From positions 498,014 to 562,013 of the forward strand of contig NZ_KB900626.1 of assembly GCF_000379125.1 (NCBI RefSeq): DNA of 64,000 nt, in the 5' to 3' direction. The position numbers and the translations under genes are program-made. Under the pieces are notes generated by a model. It was not told the origin of the DNA. It did not search any database and saw only the letters and a program-made list of their open reading frames with translations. Within the stretch, counting starts at the first letter, position 1. Each line of letters begins with the position of its first letter. The DNA comes from Methylosinus sp. LW4 (GTDB lineage Bacteria > Pseudomonadota > Alphaproteobacteria > Rhizobiales > Beijerinckiaceae). Shown here one piece after another: positions 26,399 through 35,256 of this stretch.

Positions 26399-28384
26399 AT
26401 GCACCGTTCGAAATCAGCGGTTCTATTGACTGCCGCGTCTGTCACGATCGCTTTGGGTCAATCGGCGTCCGCAGGGGGATTCGGCGAGGAGTCGCGCAAG
26501 AATAATCCGTATGTCGCCGGCGACATGCACAACCACAATACCTGCACCGACGGCTCCGTCGCCGCGGGCTACACGATCGATCGCGCGGTCGGAACCGGTC
26601 AGGCCGCCGCTGGCGGAACCAATTTCGATCTCGATTGGTTCACGCTCGGCAATCATGGCGGCTCGGGCAATCGCGATTGCCGCTTCGCCGACACCAGCGC
26701 CAACATCCCGGGCGAGACGACCACCACCTGGTCGCAGACGATCGGCCAGACCATTCAGGGCATCACCATCACCGGCCTGAAAGGCTCGGCGAATGGAACC
26801 GGCGCCAATGCGAACATGTGGCGCTGGCAGTCGATCGGCGAGGTCGAATATCCGATCATCGTCAATCGCTCCGCGCAATATGACAAGGTGCTCGTCGAAG
26901 GCCTCGAATGGGTCGTTCCGGGCCATGAGCATACGGATGTGGCGGTGATCGCCGGCCAGCATCCGCGTCATGGCGGCAACGCCGACAAGATGGCGGAGTT
27001 CGAGTTCCGCTTCGACCGTGGCGACACCGACAGCATAGGCCCGGTGGATCTCAGCAATAACCCGCTGTGGCCCGGCAAAGACAATGTCAACAATTCGGGA
27101 ACCGCCGGCCATGGAAAGGCGCTGGAAGGCGTCAAATGGCTGCAGGCGAACTACCCGCTGCAGTCCTACGCCATCCCGACGCATACGGAGCGCCAGGGGC
27201 CGTTCTCGGCGACGGCCAGCAAAGGCTACAATATCGAGCATTTCCGCGACTTCAACAATGCGGCGCCGACGGTCGCCTTCGGCATCGAGTCTCCAGGCCA
27301 TATGGCGGAAGGCGGCTTGACCGGCGGGTCGGGCTCTTATGGCTCCGGCGCGGTCGGCGGCGGCACCTACGGCATGGTCGGCGTCTATACGGCGAAGGTC
27401 GGCGGCTTGTGGGACGGCCTGCTCGCGGAAGGCCGCAACTTCTTCATGTTCATCAGCTCGGACTGGCATCAGCGCGGCGCCTTCGGCGCGCGTGATCGCT
27501 ACACCACGGCGGACTTCATTCCGGGCGAATATACGAAGCTCTATGTTCCGCGGACGGAAGGCTTCCGCAATCAGTCGATCATCGACGGCATGCGTTCCGG
27601 CAACAGCTATTCGGTGAATGGCGACGTCATCGGCCCGGATTTCGAGTTCCGCGCCAGCGCGCATGGCCAGTGGAAGACGATGGGCGAGACGATCGTCGCG
27701 CGTCCTGGCGAGAAGATCGTGCTCGAAGTCGAGCTGACCGTTCCGGCGACCAACAACAGCCCTTATAGCTTCGACAATCCGCTGCTGGCGCAGATCGGCC
27801 AGCATCAGCCGCTGAACAAGCCGTCGATCGATCACATCGATCTCATCACCGGCAAGATCACCGGCGTCGTGTCGCCGAGCGCGCCCAATTACGCCGTGGC
27901 CAACGCCGCTGGCGTCGCCGGCGCGTCGATCGTCTACAATCCGACGGCGGCGATCGCCAAGCAGATCAATTGGCGGAACATGAAGGTCAAGAAGCAGCGC
28001 GACGGCTCGACGCGCCTCTCCTTCGAGACCACATTCACCATGGGATCGGAGCCGGGCTATATTCGCGCGCGCGGCACCAATATTCCGGTCGCGACTCCCA
28101 ATGTGACGGATAGCGCCGGCAATCCGCTGCTCGACGCCAATAATGCGGCGGTCAGCTGCACGGACAGCTCCTGCCCGGCGCATCTCGAATCCGTCAATGG
28201 CGTCAAGAAAGTGACCCATGACGTGCAGGCCTGGTCCAATCTCTGGTTCTACGGAAACCCGATTTTCCTGCGTCCTGTCGGCTCGCCGAAGCTGCTCGTC
28301 GAGCAGAACGCCGAGCTCGCGCGGCGTCTCGCCATCCAGAACGGTTTCGATCGCTGGCGCGAGGAACACGCCGAGCGCGATTGA
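26399..28384 (+). CDS. Secreted DUF3604 (PHP-like) protein
   Basis: A 661-residue protein with a signal peptide (residues 1-25, SVTIALGQSASA). Near the mature N-terminus stands GDMHNHNTCTDGS, a PHP-type metal motif (His44, His46, Asp51), followed by LGNHGGSGNRDC, GQHPRHGG, AIPTHTERQG and FISSDWHQRGAF, more His/Asp clusters in the order of a PHP phosphoesterase-like barrel. DUF3604 proteins have no settled function. It is divergent from the parvulin-HupE operon and is probably regulated with it. ATG 26399 starts the signal peptide; an upstream start at 26297 is also open. Confidence 0.9.
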   Translation: MHRSKSAVLLTAASVTIALGQSASAGGFGEESRKNNPYVAGDMHNHNTCTDGSVAAGYTIDRAVGTGQAAAGGTNFDLDWFTLGNHGGSGNRDCRFADTSANIPGETTTTWSQTIGQTIQGITITGLKGSANGTGANANMWRWQSIGEVEYPIIVNRSAQYDKVLVEGLEWVVPGHEHTDVAVIAGQHPRHGGNADKMAEFEFRFDRGDTDSIGPVDLSNNPLWPGKDNVNNSGTAGHGKALEGVKWLQANYPLQSYAIPTHTERQGPFSATASKGYNIEHFRDFNNAAPTVAFGIESPGHMAEGGLTGGSGSYGSGAVGGGTYGMVGVYTAKVGGLWDGLLAEGRNFFMFISSDWHQRGAFGARDRYTTADFIPGEYTKLYVPRTEGFRNQSIIDGMRSGNSYSVNGDVIGPDFEFRASAHGQWKTMGETIVARPGEKIVLEVELTVPATNNSPYSFDNPLLAQIGQHQPLNKPSIDHIDLITGKITGVVSPSAPNYAVANAAGVAGASIVYNPTAAIAKQINWRNMKVKKQRDGSTRLSFETTFTMGSEPGYIRARGTNIPVATPNVTDSAGNPLLDANNAAVSCTDSSCPAHLESVNGVKKVTHDVQAWSNLWFYGNPIFLRPVGSPKLLVEQNAELARRLAIQNGFDRWREEHAERD

Positions 28385-28409
28385 TCGCTCTCTTTCGCGT
28401 AGCTCAAAC

Positions 28410-28446
28410 GCCGGCGGCGATTTATCGTCGCCGGCTTTCTCGTTTT
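28410..28446 (+). terminator. Rho-independent terminator of the DUF3604 gene
   Basis: The stem GCCGGCGGCGA / TCGTCGCCGGC (11 pairs, one G-T) with loop TTTA is followed by TTTCTCGTTTT. It lies 25 bases after the DUF3604 stop. Confidence 0.85.
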
Positions 28447-28455
28447 GCGGGTTCT

Positions 28456-28911
28456 ATGGCGATGCGGGCTGTGCTTGTTTTCATGGCGAATATTTTCGTC
28501 TGCGCGGCGCTGCTGCTCGCAGCGCGGCGAGAGCCGCCCACAACTGCGCGCGCGCCCGCGGCGCCTGCAGCTGCGATCGTCGAAACGACAGCGAAGGCTG
28601 CGGACGCCGAGCCGACGCGCGAGGATTGCGTCGCCGCGGTGGAAAAGGCGCGGGCGCTCGCCGATGCTCTGCCGAAGGAGCATCCCTCGCGCTACATTGC
28701 GGAGCGCCATCTGCATCAGTCGATGGTCGAGGCCGGCAATGGCGAGTTCGACGATTGCCTCGATTGGGCGGCGGCGGCGGCCGATGAGGTGCGCGAGCTG
28801 CGGCACCAGCTGCGGCCGGGAGAAACGCTCGGCGTGCTGCGGCCGGACGAGAAGCCGGCGCCCGCTCAGGATGCAGAGAAGAAGCCCATGCGCGACAAAG
28901 CGCGAAAATAG
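28456..28911 (+). CDS. Small membrane-anchored protein of unknown function
   Basis: A 151-residue protein: one N-terminal membrane helix (MRAVLVFMANIFVCAALLLA), an Ala/Pro-rich linker and a helical acidic domain (CVAAVEKARALADALPKEH, YIAERHLHQSMVEAGNGEFDDCLDWAAAAADEV) with two cysteines. The helical part looks like a single TPR-type hairpin. No family is recognised. It starts 9 bases after the upstream terminator and lies 14 bases before the oxygenase-like gene, so the two form a likely operon. Confidence 0.7.
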   Translation: MAMRAVLVFMANIFVCAALLLAARREPPTTARAPAAPAAAIVETTAKAADAEPTREDCVAAVEKARALADALPKEHPSRYIAERHLHQSMVEAGNGEFDDCLDWAAAAADEVRELRHQLRPGETLGVLRPDEKPAPAQDAEKKPMRDKARK

Positions 28912-28925
28912 GCCGAGGACGAAAG

Positions 28926-29549
28926 ATGGATCAGATCGAGCCGCTTTTTCCCATTCCGCTGATGCGCTGTCCCGGCCTTCTGGACGCGGCGCTCGTCGAG
29001 GCGGCTGTCGAAGCGATCGGCAATGCGCGCATCGAGAAAAACCTTCGCTCGGAGCAGCTCTTTCATACGGAGATCGCCGACCCGCGCAGCGACGAGCTGT
29101 TTCGCCGCATGTCGGATCTCGCTATTCCCAAGCTCGTCGATTTCGGCGCGCTTCTCTTCGGAGAGCGGCTGGAATGGATGGTCAAGGAAATGTGGACCAA
29201 TGTGCTCGAGCCCGGCGGCAATCAGGCGCTTCATTCGCACGCCAACAGCTTTGCCTCTGGCGTCTTCTATCTCACGCCCTCGCATCCTGGCAGCCGCACC
29301 GCTTTCGTGCGGCCGCCCGGCGGATTCGAGTTCAATTTTCGGCATCACACGCGCTCTGCTTCGATGGGGCCTTTCAACGCCGGAAAATATGTGGTTCCCG
29401 AGGCGGAGCCGGGCGATCTCATCCTGTTTCCGAGCTATCTCTATCATGAGGTGCCGAAGAATCAGGGCGGCGTGCGGGTGACGGTCGCCTTCAACGCGAT
29501 CCCCGATCGTCTCGATTGCTGGGGCTATCAGATCAAATTCGCTCCGTGA
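28926..29549 (+). CDS. 2OG-Fe(II) oxygenase-like protein (TIGR02466 type)
   Basis: A 207-residue double-stranded beta-helix protein. HSHANSFASGVFYL supplies candidate iron ligands (His103, His105), PGDLILFPSYLYHEVP supplies the distal histidine (about 175) and GGVRVTVAFN the 2-oxoglutarate-binding arginine. This matches the TIGR02466 family, also found in phages, whose substrate is not known. It is convergent with the next gene, 13 bases away. Confidence 0.88.
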   Translation: MDQIEPLFPIPLMRCPGLLDAALVEAAVEAIGNARIEKNLRSEQLFHTEIADPRSDELFRRMSDLAIPKLVDFGALLFGERLEWMVKEMWTNVLEPGGNQALHSHANSFASGVFYLTPSHPGSRTAFVRPPGGFEFNFRHHTRSASMGPFNAGKYVVPEAEPGDLILFPSYLYHEVPKNQGGVRVTVAFNAIPDRLDCWGYQIKFAP

Positions 29550-29562
29550 GAATGGCGCGCGA

Positions 29563-32100
29563 TCACTCGCCGCCAGTCTCTCCGCGCGAGTTTCGTCTTT
29601 GCGGCGCGGCTTCGTCGATCGCCTGCAGCAGGCGCGTCGCCTCTTCGCGGCTCGACTCGCCGAGCGATCGCGCCATCGCCATCAACGGCGCATAGGCCGG
29701 ATCGAACTCCGGGCTGATGCGGAGCGTCTCCAGCAATCCCGGAGCGGCGGCGTCCACGAGCGCGCGGCCGCGTGGATCGCCGGGCAGAGCGGCGCCGACC
29801 TCGAGGAAATGATTGCGTGCGCGCCAATAGGCGGAGAGGCGCCGCGCGAGCGCGTCATCGTCGCGCGCGAGCTCTGCGGCGTCTGGCGTCATCTCGCGCG
29901 TCACGGCGAGGAGCGTGGTCCAGGGCGGCGCCGTCAGCGCGCGAACATTGCGGCGCGCGTCGAAGGTCACGAAAGGCGCATCATCGACATTGAGCGGCCC
30001 GGCGCCGGCGAAAGCAGCGAGCGCATGCGGGCCGCCGGCATATTGGCCGAGCAGATCGATCGGCGTGGAAAGGCCGAGCGGGCGCGTGACGGCCGCGGTC
30101 GCGGGCTCGCTCAGCCGTGCGGAAAGCGCGTCCATGTCGAGAGGCGCGTCATCGCTGCGTCCGATCAGCGCGAGCATGGGCGTGCGCACGCTGTAATGAT
30201 TGAGCCAGGCCGACGCGTGGGGATAGGCGGAGAGAAAGCTGCGAATGATCGCGCGCAGGGACGGCAGATCGAGCTGATAGAGCGGCAGCCATTGGCAGAA
30301 GAGGCCGCCGGGCGCGAGCCGCGCGCGCGTCGCCGCGAAATGTTCCACTGTGTAGAGCGCGCCGCTTCCATCCAGCGCCGGATGAAACAGATCGGCGACG
30401 ATCACGTCATATTTCGCGCGATCGGCGAGAATGTAGCGCCGGGCGTCGGCGACATGCACCTTCGGCTCTAGGGAGCGCGTCTCATCGGCGAACCATGGCA
30501 GGAGCGCCACGACTTCCGGCGACAGCTCGACGCCTTGCGCGTCGACGCCGGGCGTCATGGCGCCGCCGATGAGCGTGGCTCCCGTTCCGACGCCGAGGAA
30601 GAGCGCCTCGCGCGGCGCCGGATGCAGCAGCAGCGGCAGCATCGCCTGGCGGAAGTCGGAGCGCGCCGAGCTGGTGCCGCCCATTCGAAAATGGCCGTTG
30701 AGATCGAGATAGCGCACGCCGGCGGCGTCATCGACGACGCTGGCGGTGACGGTCGGGCCATCGAGCGTCGCCAGCACGCGTCCGCCTTGCGGCGCGCGAA
30801 TGAAGGAGGGCGCCGGGAGGGCGAGCAGCAGAGCGCCAGCGAGAGCCGGCGCCGCCATGGGCGCGAGCGCGGCGAGACGGGGACGCAGCAGCAGCAGATA
30901 GCCGAGCGCGATCGGTATGGTCGCGCGCCATGCGCCGAATGTCGGGATGAGAAATTGCGCCGTCACGAAGGGCGCGAGCGCGGCGCCGAGACTATTGACG
31001 CCGACCGCGAAGCCGAGAGAGCCGCGCAAATCCTGCGCCTGCTGCGCCAATCGGCCGAAGAGCGCGCCCATGGCGATGGATGGCAAAGCGAAGAGCGCGA
31101 ATGCGGCGACGAGCTCGCCGGCGACGCCGAAGCCGCCCGCCTTTTCCGCGGCGCTGAGCACGCTCGGCGCGAGCGCCGTCGTCGAAAGGCAGGCGGCGGC
31201 GGTCGCCGCGAGCAGCCAGCCGGCGGCGGCGTCGCCGAAGCGCCGGCCGAATTTCTGCCACGCCAGGCCGCCGACGGCGGAGCCGAGAAGATAGGCGGCG
31301 AGCAGGCTCGCGAATGTGTAGACCGTGTCCTCGAGAATCTGCGCGGCCAGCCGCACGATCGTCATCTCGAAGGCGATGCCGAGAAAGCCGGTCGTGAAAA
31401 GAGCGCAGAGCAGGCGCGTCGCGCTCGCAGGCGACGTGCGAGGGGAGGGGCTCGGCTCGACCCGTCTCTGCAGCGCGACGGCGCCGATCGCGCAGGCCGC
31501 GTTCACGCAGGCGAGCGCGAGCAGAGTTCGCGACAGGCCGAGCTGCGGCATCAGCCAGAAAGCAGAGACCAGCGCGCCGAGCACCGCGCCCGCCGTATTG
31601 GCGCCATAGACGCCGGCGGAGACGCGCGCATCGCCTGAGAGCGCCTTGGTCATGCGGGCGAGGGCGGCGAGCGTTCCGCCCATCGCCGTCGTCGCGGGGA
31701 GCAGCAGAAGCGCCGGTAGGGCGAAGCCGACGGCCCATAGCGCCGCGGGAGAGGGATCGACGCCGAGCAGCGCCGGCGCGATGCGCGCAGCCTGCTCGAG
31801 GACGAGGACGCTCGCCGCGCCCCACAGACCGATGGCCGCTTCCAGCAGAGCATAGGCGAGAAAGGGCGCAGGCGTGTCGCGGATGAGGCGGTCGAGAAGG
31901 AAGGCGCCGAGCGCGAGGCCGGCGAAAAATCCGGCGATCACGCCGAGCACGGCCATCATCTCGGAGCCGACGACGAGGCTCGCCATGCGCGTCCAGACGA
32001 TCTCATAGCCGAGACCGGCGAAGCCCGATGCGACGGTGATCGCAATCAGCGCCGTGAGCTCGATCTGCGCCCGGCGCGCTGGATCGATAGAGGTCCGCAT
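29563..32100 (-). CDS. Fused transporter-like/spermidine synthase-like membrane protein
   Basis: An 845-residue protein. The first 420 residues hold about 12-14 membrane helices with the repeated pattern SGFAGLGYEIVWTR and GFLGIAFEMTIVRL, typical of the fused MFS/spermidine-synthase family. The soluble C-terminal half has a class I methyltransferase-like fold: EALFLGVGTGATLIGGA as nucleotide site, VHVADARRYI and YDVIVADLFHPAL. It resembles polyamine aminopropyltransferases but is unlikely to be a standard one; substrate unknown. A C-terminal helical tail after residue 730 looks TPR-like. Confidence 0.9.
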   Translation of the reverse strand: MRTSIDPARRAQIELTALIAITVASGFAGLGYEIVWTRMASLVVGSEMMAVLGVIAGFFAGLALGAFLLDRLIRDTPAPFLAYALLEAAIGLWGAASVLVLEQAARIAPALLGVDPSPAALWAVGFALPALLLLPATTAMGGTLAALARMTKALSGDARVSAGVYGANTAGAVLGALVSAFWLMPQLGLSRTLLALACVNAACAIGAVALQRRVEPSPSPRTSPASATRLLCALFTTGFLGIAFEMTIVRLAAQILEDTVYTFASLLAAYLLGSAVGGLAWQKFGRRFGDAAAGWLLAATAAACLSTTALAPSVLSAAEKAGGFGVAGELVAAFALFALPSIAMGALFGRLAQQAQDLRGSLGFAVGVNSLGAALAPFVTAQFLIPTFGAWRATIPIALGYLLLLRPRLAALAPMAAPALAGALLLALPAPSFIRAPQGGRVLATLDGPTVTASVVDDAAGVRYLDLNGHFRMGGTSSARSDFRQAMLPLLLHPAPREALFLGVGTGATLIGGAMTPGVDAQGVELSPEVVALLPWFADETRSLEPKVHVADARRYILADRAKYDVIVADLFHPALDGSGALYTVEHFAATRARLAPGGLFCQWLPLYQLDLPSLRAIIRSFLSAYPHASAWLNHYSVRTPMLALIGRSDDAPLDMDALSARLSEPATAAVTRPLGLSTPIDLLGQYAGGPHALAAFAGAGPLNVDDAPFVTFDARRNVRALTAPPWTTLLAVTREMTPDAAELARDDDALARRLSAYWRARNHFLEVGAALPGDPRGRALVDAAAPGLLETLRISPEFDPAYAPLMAMARSLGESSREEATRLLQAIDEAAPQRRNSRGETGGE

Positions 32101-32166
32101 CGTCTCATTATCCGTGAAGCCGCGAAATTCCTCGCGTATCGCGCCTTCGATACGGTTTGATGACGA

Positions 32167-32973
32167 TCAGCGCAGCGACAGCAGATGGCCTCGGGTCATG
32201 CGCTCGATCAGCAGGCTCACGAAAATCATGCCGACGCCGAATTCGAGCACATAGGCGCGGTCCAAAAAGCCGGCGCCCACGCCATCGTAATAAGCGTAGC
32301 GCATCCATTCGATCGATTGCGCGATCGGATTGTAGGATTGCATCGTGCGATAGGGTTCCGGCAGATTGTCCGGCAGAAAAACGGTGCCCGAAGCGAACCA
32401 TAGCAAAATGCGGATCAGAGAGAACAGCATCGCCCACATCGGCATTGCGAGAGCCAGCGCGCCGTTGAAGAACCCCACGCCGACGCCCAATATGATCGCG
32501 GCGCCATAGGCCGCCGCCGCCTGCTCCATGTCTCGCGGCGTGAAATTTTCGCCGGCGGCAGTCCCGAGAATGAGGAGAATCAGCACGACCATGCAGGAGG
32601 AGAGGATCTCGAGCACAATGCTCGCGATCAGCGCGTCCATTACCTTGACCTCGGGAAAGGCGAAGAGCGGCCGGCTCTGAAGGACGGACGTCATCATGAA
32701 GGTGGAGAGATAGGCCTGGACTTGGAAAGGAATGGCGCCGGTCGCGACGAACAGCATGGTGCTTTCTCCGATGGGCGCCATGCGGGCGTTGAAGACGAAG
32801 AGCAGGATGATGACCAGCGTATGCAAGAGCGGCCAGGCGATCGCCACCAGATAGCCGAGGCCGTGACCGAAGAAGCGCGTGCGAATATTGCGCAGCATCA
32901 AGGCGAGCAGCACGCGCCGCTGGCGCCGGAACGCGTCCTGTAATTCCGATGTCGCGCTCTGCGTGGCGTACAT
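32167..32973 (-). CDS. ABC-2 type polysaccharide export permease
   Basis: A 268-residue membrane protein with six predicted helices and an N-terminal amphipathic segment (RNIRTRFFGHGLGYLVAIAWP), as in Wzm/KpsM permeases that export capsule or O-antigen. SYNPIAQSIEWMRYAYYDG near the C-terminus is also family-typical. The usual ATPase partner (Wzt/KpsT) is not adjacent, so it must be encoded elsewhere. It lies 66 bases downstream in strand order before the fused transporter gene. Confidence 0.88.
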   Translation of the reverse strand: MYATQSATSELQDAFRRQRRVLLALMLRNIRTRFFGHGLGYLVAIAWPLLHTLVIILLFVFNARMAPIGESTMLFVATGAIPFQVQAYLSTFMMTSVLQSRPLFAFPEVKVMDALIASIVLEILSSCMVVLILLILGTAAGENFTPRDMEQAAAAYGAAIILGVGVGFFNGALALAMPMWAMLFSLIRILLWFASGTVFLPDNLPEPYRTMQSYNPIAQSIEWMRYAYYDGVGAGFLDRAYVLEFGVGMIFVSLLIERMTRGHLLSLR

Positions 32974-33267
32974 GGGCTGCCTCCACTCGGGCTTGGCGAT
33001 CTCCCGCTCGGAGCGCGCGGATCATTGGGCGAAGGGTTTCGCCTCGAATAGGTTTCGAATATGGCGCCCATGCGGCGCGGAGCTCGATAGAGCCGGGCGC
33101 TTGCGCGGCTCGATTCGATATCGCAATCCTCGGGCGCCGGCAAGATCGGCGCGGCGGGCGCGCGAGACGCGGAGCTTCTTGATCCGGCGGCGGCTTTCAC
33201 TTAGATAGAATTGTCGGAGGCCAGCGCGTTTCGCATTGGCGGCCTCTTTGCGAAATGGGGCGTTTCG

Positions 33268-33639
33268 ATGCGCAGAGCCGCGAGCGTCATATCGATTTGC
33301 GCCCTCTCGCTCGGCGCGCCCTGCTCGGCGGCGCCGTCCGGCGTCAGCGTCGAGCCGGAGGCGCTCGCGCATTATTCCTATTGCGTCAACGAGGCGAAGG
33401 ACCGCAGCTTCGTCTATGTCCTGTCGCGACAGATCCTCTATCGCTGTCACGGCGACGTCGCCATCTCCTATTTCAACTATCTCGGCTATCGTCATGTCCG
33501 GGAGCGGCGTCTCGAGGACGAGACTGGCGTCTATCTGTTTCGAATGATCAGCGGCGTCGGGCGATGCTGGACCAAGATTCTCGACGACGCGCATCTTCCC
33601 GTCTCGGCCTTCGGCTGCGAGATCTACGTCGATATTTGA
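33268..33639 (+). CDS. Small secreted protein of unknown function
   Basis: A 123-residue protein with a signal peptide (VISICALSLGAPCSA). The mature part has conserved-looking cysteines (YSYCVNEAKD, LYRCHGD, VGRCWTKI, FGCEIYVDI), four in total after the signal, so two disulfides are possible. No family is recognised. Its stop overlaps the TTG start proposed for the prepilin peptidase, so it could be part of the secretion locus or one of its substrates. ATG 33268 was chosen over a start at 33211 because it begins the signal peptide. Confidence 0.65.
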   Translation: MRRAASVISICALSLGAPCSAAPSGVSVEPEALAHYSYCVNEAKDRSFVYVLSRQILYRCHGDVAISYFNYLGYRHVRERRLEDETGVYLFRMISGVGRCWTKILDDAHLPVSAFGCEIYVDI

Positions 33640-34256
33640 GCGTCCCGGCGCGCCGCCGCGCTGCGCTCGTCGAGACCGCCGTCCGGGCGGCGACCGCGCG
33701 CGGCGAAGGGCGCGCGCTGGCGCATGTCGTCTGGATCGCATTCGTCGCTCTCGCCTTCACATTTGTCGATTTCGCGCAGCTCGGATGGTGGGCGGCGCCG
33801 ACTCTGGTTCTGTTCGGGGCGTTGGCTTTGGCCGCTGTCTTCGATGCGCGCTTCCTCATCATCCCCGACGGGCCGCTGATCGTCCTGCTGCTGCTCGGCC
33901 TCGCCCTGCTGCCTTCCGATGGCGAAGAGGCGGCGCTGCGCCTCGCGGGCGCGGCCGGCGGCTATGCGACTCTGCGAGCGGTCGACATGGCCTTTCGGCT
34001 GCTGCGTGGGCGCGCCGGGCTCGGCCTCGCGGACGCGCATCTGCTGGGCCTCGCCGGCCTGTGGCTGGGGCCGGCGGCTCTGCCCGGCTGCCTGCTCATA
34101 GCGGTGGTCTCGGCCTTCCTTTCGGCGCTGATCGCGGCGCGCGACGGCGCGCTCGGCCATATGGCGCAGCCCATCCCCTTCGGCCCACATCTCGCGCTCG
34201 GCTTCTGGCTCTGCTGGAGCCTCGGGCCGCTGGAGGCGGCTCAGAGCGGGTTTTGA
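33636..34256 (+). CDS. gspO: Prepilin peptidase (GspO/CpaA-like), lacking N-terminal methylase part
   Basis: A protein of about 206 residues with six hydrophobic segments. The two catalytic aspartates of the A24 family appear in VFDARFLIIPD and GLADAHLLGLAGLWLGP; the C-terminal PFGPHLALGFW is also typical. The N-terminal cysteine-rich methyltransferase domain of full GspO/PilD enzymes is absent, as in CpaA-like short forms. It would cleave and mature the pseudopilins encoded next door. No ATG fits; a TTG at 33636 overlapping the previous stop (TTGA) is the best start but uncertain. It overlaps the end of gspJ by 16 bases. Confidence 0.8.
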   Translation: MSVPARRRAALVETAVRAATARGEGRALAHVVWIAFVALAFTFVDFAQLGWWAAPTLVLFGALALAAVFDARFLIIPDGPLIVLLLLGLALLPSDGEEAALRLAGAAGGYATLRAVDMAFRLLRGRAGLGLADAHLLGLAGLWLGPAALPGCLLIAVVSAFLSALIAARDGALGHMAQPIPFGPHLALGFWLCWSLGPLEAAQSGF

Positions 34257-34852
34257 CGAATGCGCACGGTGAATGAGGCGTCGATGCGCTTGCCGCGACG
34301 CGCGCCCGCCAGCCGCACGGCGATGAGCTTGGGCGGGGCGTCGCGATCCACCCACTCATTGGTCCAGACGGGCGGCGCATTGGGCTCCGGCGCGCCGAAA
34401 TAGGAGAGCTCGAAGGCGGCGAGCCCGCGCAGCGCCGTGGCGGAGCGCGACGGACCGCCGCCGCCGAACCAGGCCTCCTGCCGCAGCACGCCGGAGCGCA
34501 CGTCGAGGTCGTCCGCGGATGCGGAGATTTCGGTCAGCGCCAGGCCGCCCCAATCCGCGCCGCCATCGCTGGTCGTCACCAGGCGAATGCGATTGGCGCG
34601 GCCCTCGAAAGCGACCGTCGGCCGGCCGTCCCGCCTGTCGAGCTGAACGGGAAAGGCGCGGGACAAGATCGCCTCCAGCGCGCCGGCGGCCTCCTCCACC
34701 TCCTGCACGCCTTCATAGTCGCGACCGGTCTCCCAGACGCGCTTGCCGAGCCGAAAGCCGCCGGCGATGGTCCCGACGATCAGCGACATCAGCGCGATGG
34801 AGAGCAGCGCTTCGAGCAGGGTGAAGCCGCGGGCGCGGCGCGGGAGTCTCAT
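34241..34852 (-). CDS. gspJ: Type II secretion minor pseudopilin GspJ
   Basis: A 203-residue pseudopilin with the prepilin cleavage site RRARGFTLLEALLSIALM (Gly-Phe, Glu at +5). The long globular domain (VWETGRDYEGVQEVEEAAGAL and WTNEWVDRDAPPKLIAVRL) fits GspJ, which joins GspI and GspK at the pseudopilus tip. It is the last gene of the minus-strand block E-F-H-I-J and overlaps gspI by four bases. Confidence 0.9.
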   Translation of the reverse strand: MRLPRRARGFTLLEALLSIALMSLIVGTIAGGFRLGKRVWETGRDYEGVQEVEEAAGALEAILSRAFPVQLDRRDGRPTVAFEGRANRIRLVTTSDGGADWGGLALTEISASADDLDVRSGVLRQEAWFGGGGPSRSATALRGLAAFELSYFGAPEPNAPPVWTNEWVDRDAPPKLIAVRLAGARRGKRIDASFTVRIRQNPL

Positions 34853-35256
34853 TGCGCCGGCCGATTGGCGTCGATCTTGACCGTGCGCAGCGTCAGCGCG
34901 TCGCCAGGAGCGGCGTCGCCCGGACGGCGTATGGCGAGCGCAACGGGGCAGGCGACGATCTCGCCGAGGCCGCCGGAGTCGGCGGCGGAGCGGCAGGGGC
35001 CGACCGAAAGGCTCCAGACGAGTCCGTCCGCATAGCGCCCTGAGCTTTCGCCCATGGCGAGCGGCGCGGCGACGCCCAGCGCCTCCAGCTGTGAGCGTCC
35101 CTGGCGCGCCGCGCGCAGCAGGAAATCGCCGCGGCTCTCATTGCGGGCGCCGAAGCCGACGCCCTGCAGCAGCCCGCCCAGCACCAGAGCCAGGATCAGA
35201 AAGGCCGCCAGCGCCTCGACCAGCGCGAAGCCGCGCCGCGCTAATGAAAGGCGCAT
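34849..35256 (-). CDS. gspI: Type II secretion minor pseudopilin GspI
   Basis: A 135-residue pseudopilin starting MRLSLARRGFALVEALAAFL, with the Gly-Phe cleavage site and Glu at +5. The rest is a small globular domain (RGDFLLRAARQGRSQLEALG). A tip-complex protein by position between gspH and gspJ. ATG 35256 lies 16 bases inside gspH. A longer frame upstream reads only through gspH in another frame. Confidence 0.85.
   Translation of the reverse strand: MRLSLARRGFALVEALAAFLILALVLGGLLQGVGFGARNESRGDFLLRAARQGRSQLEALGVAAPLAMGESSGRYADGLVWSLSVGPCRSAADSGGLGEIVACPVALAIRRPGDAAPGDALTLRTVKIDANRPAQ

Noticed and set aside
26423..28369. A 648-codon minus-strand open frame
   Set aside because: Antisense to the DUF3604 gene with its signal peptide and metal motifs.
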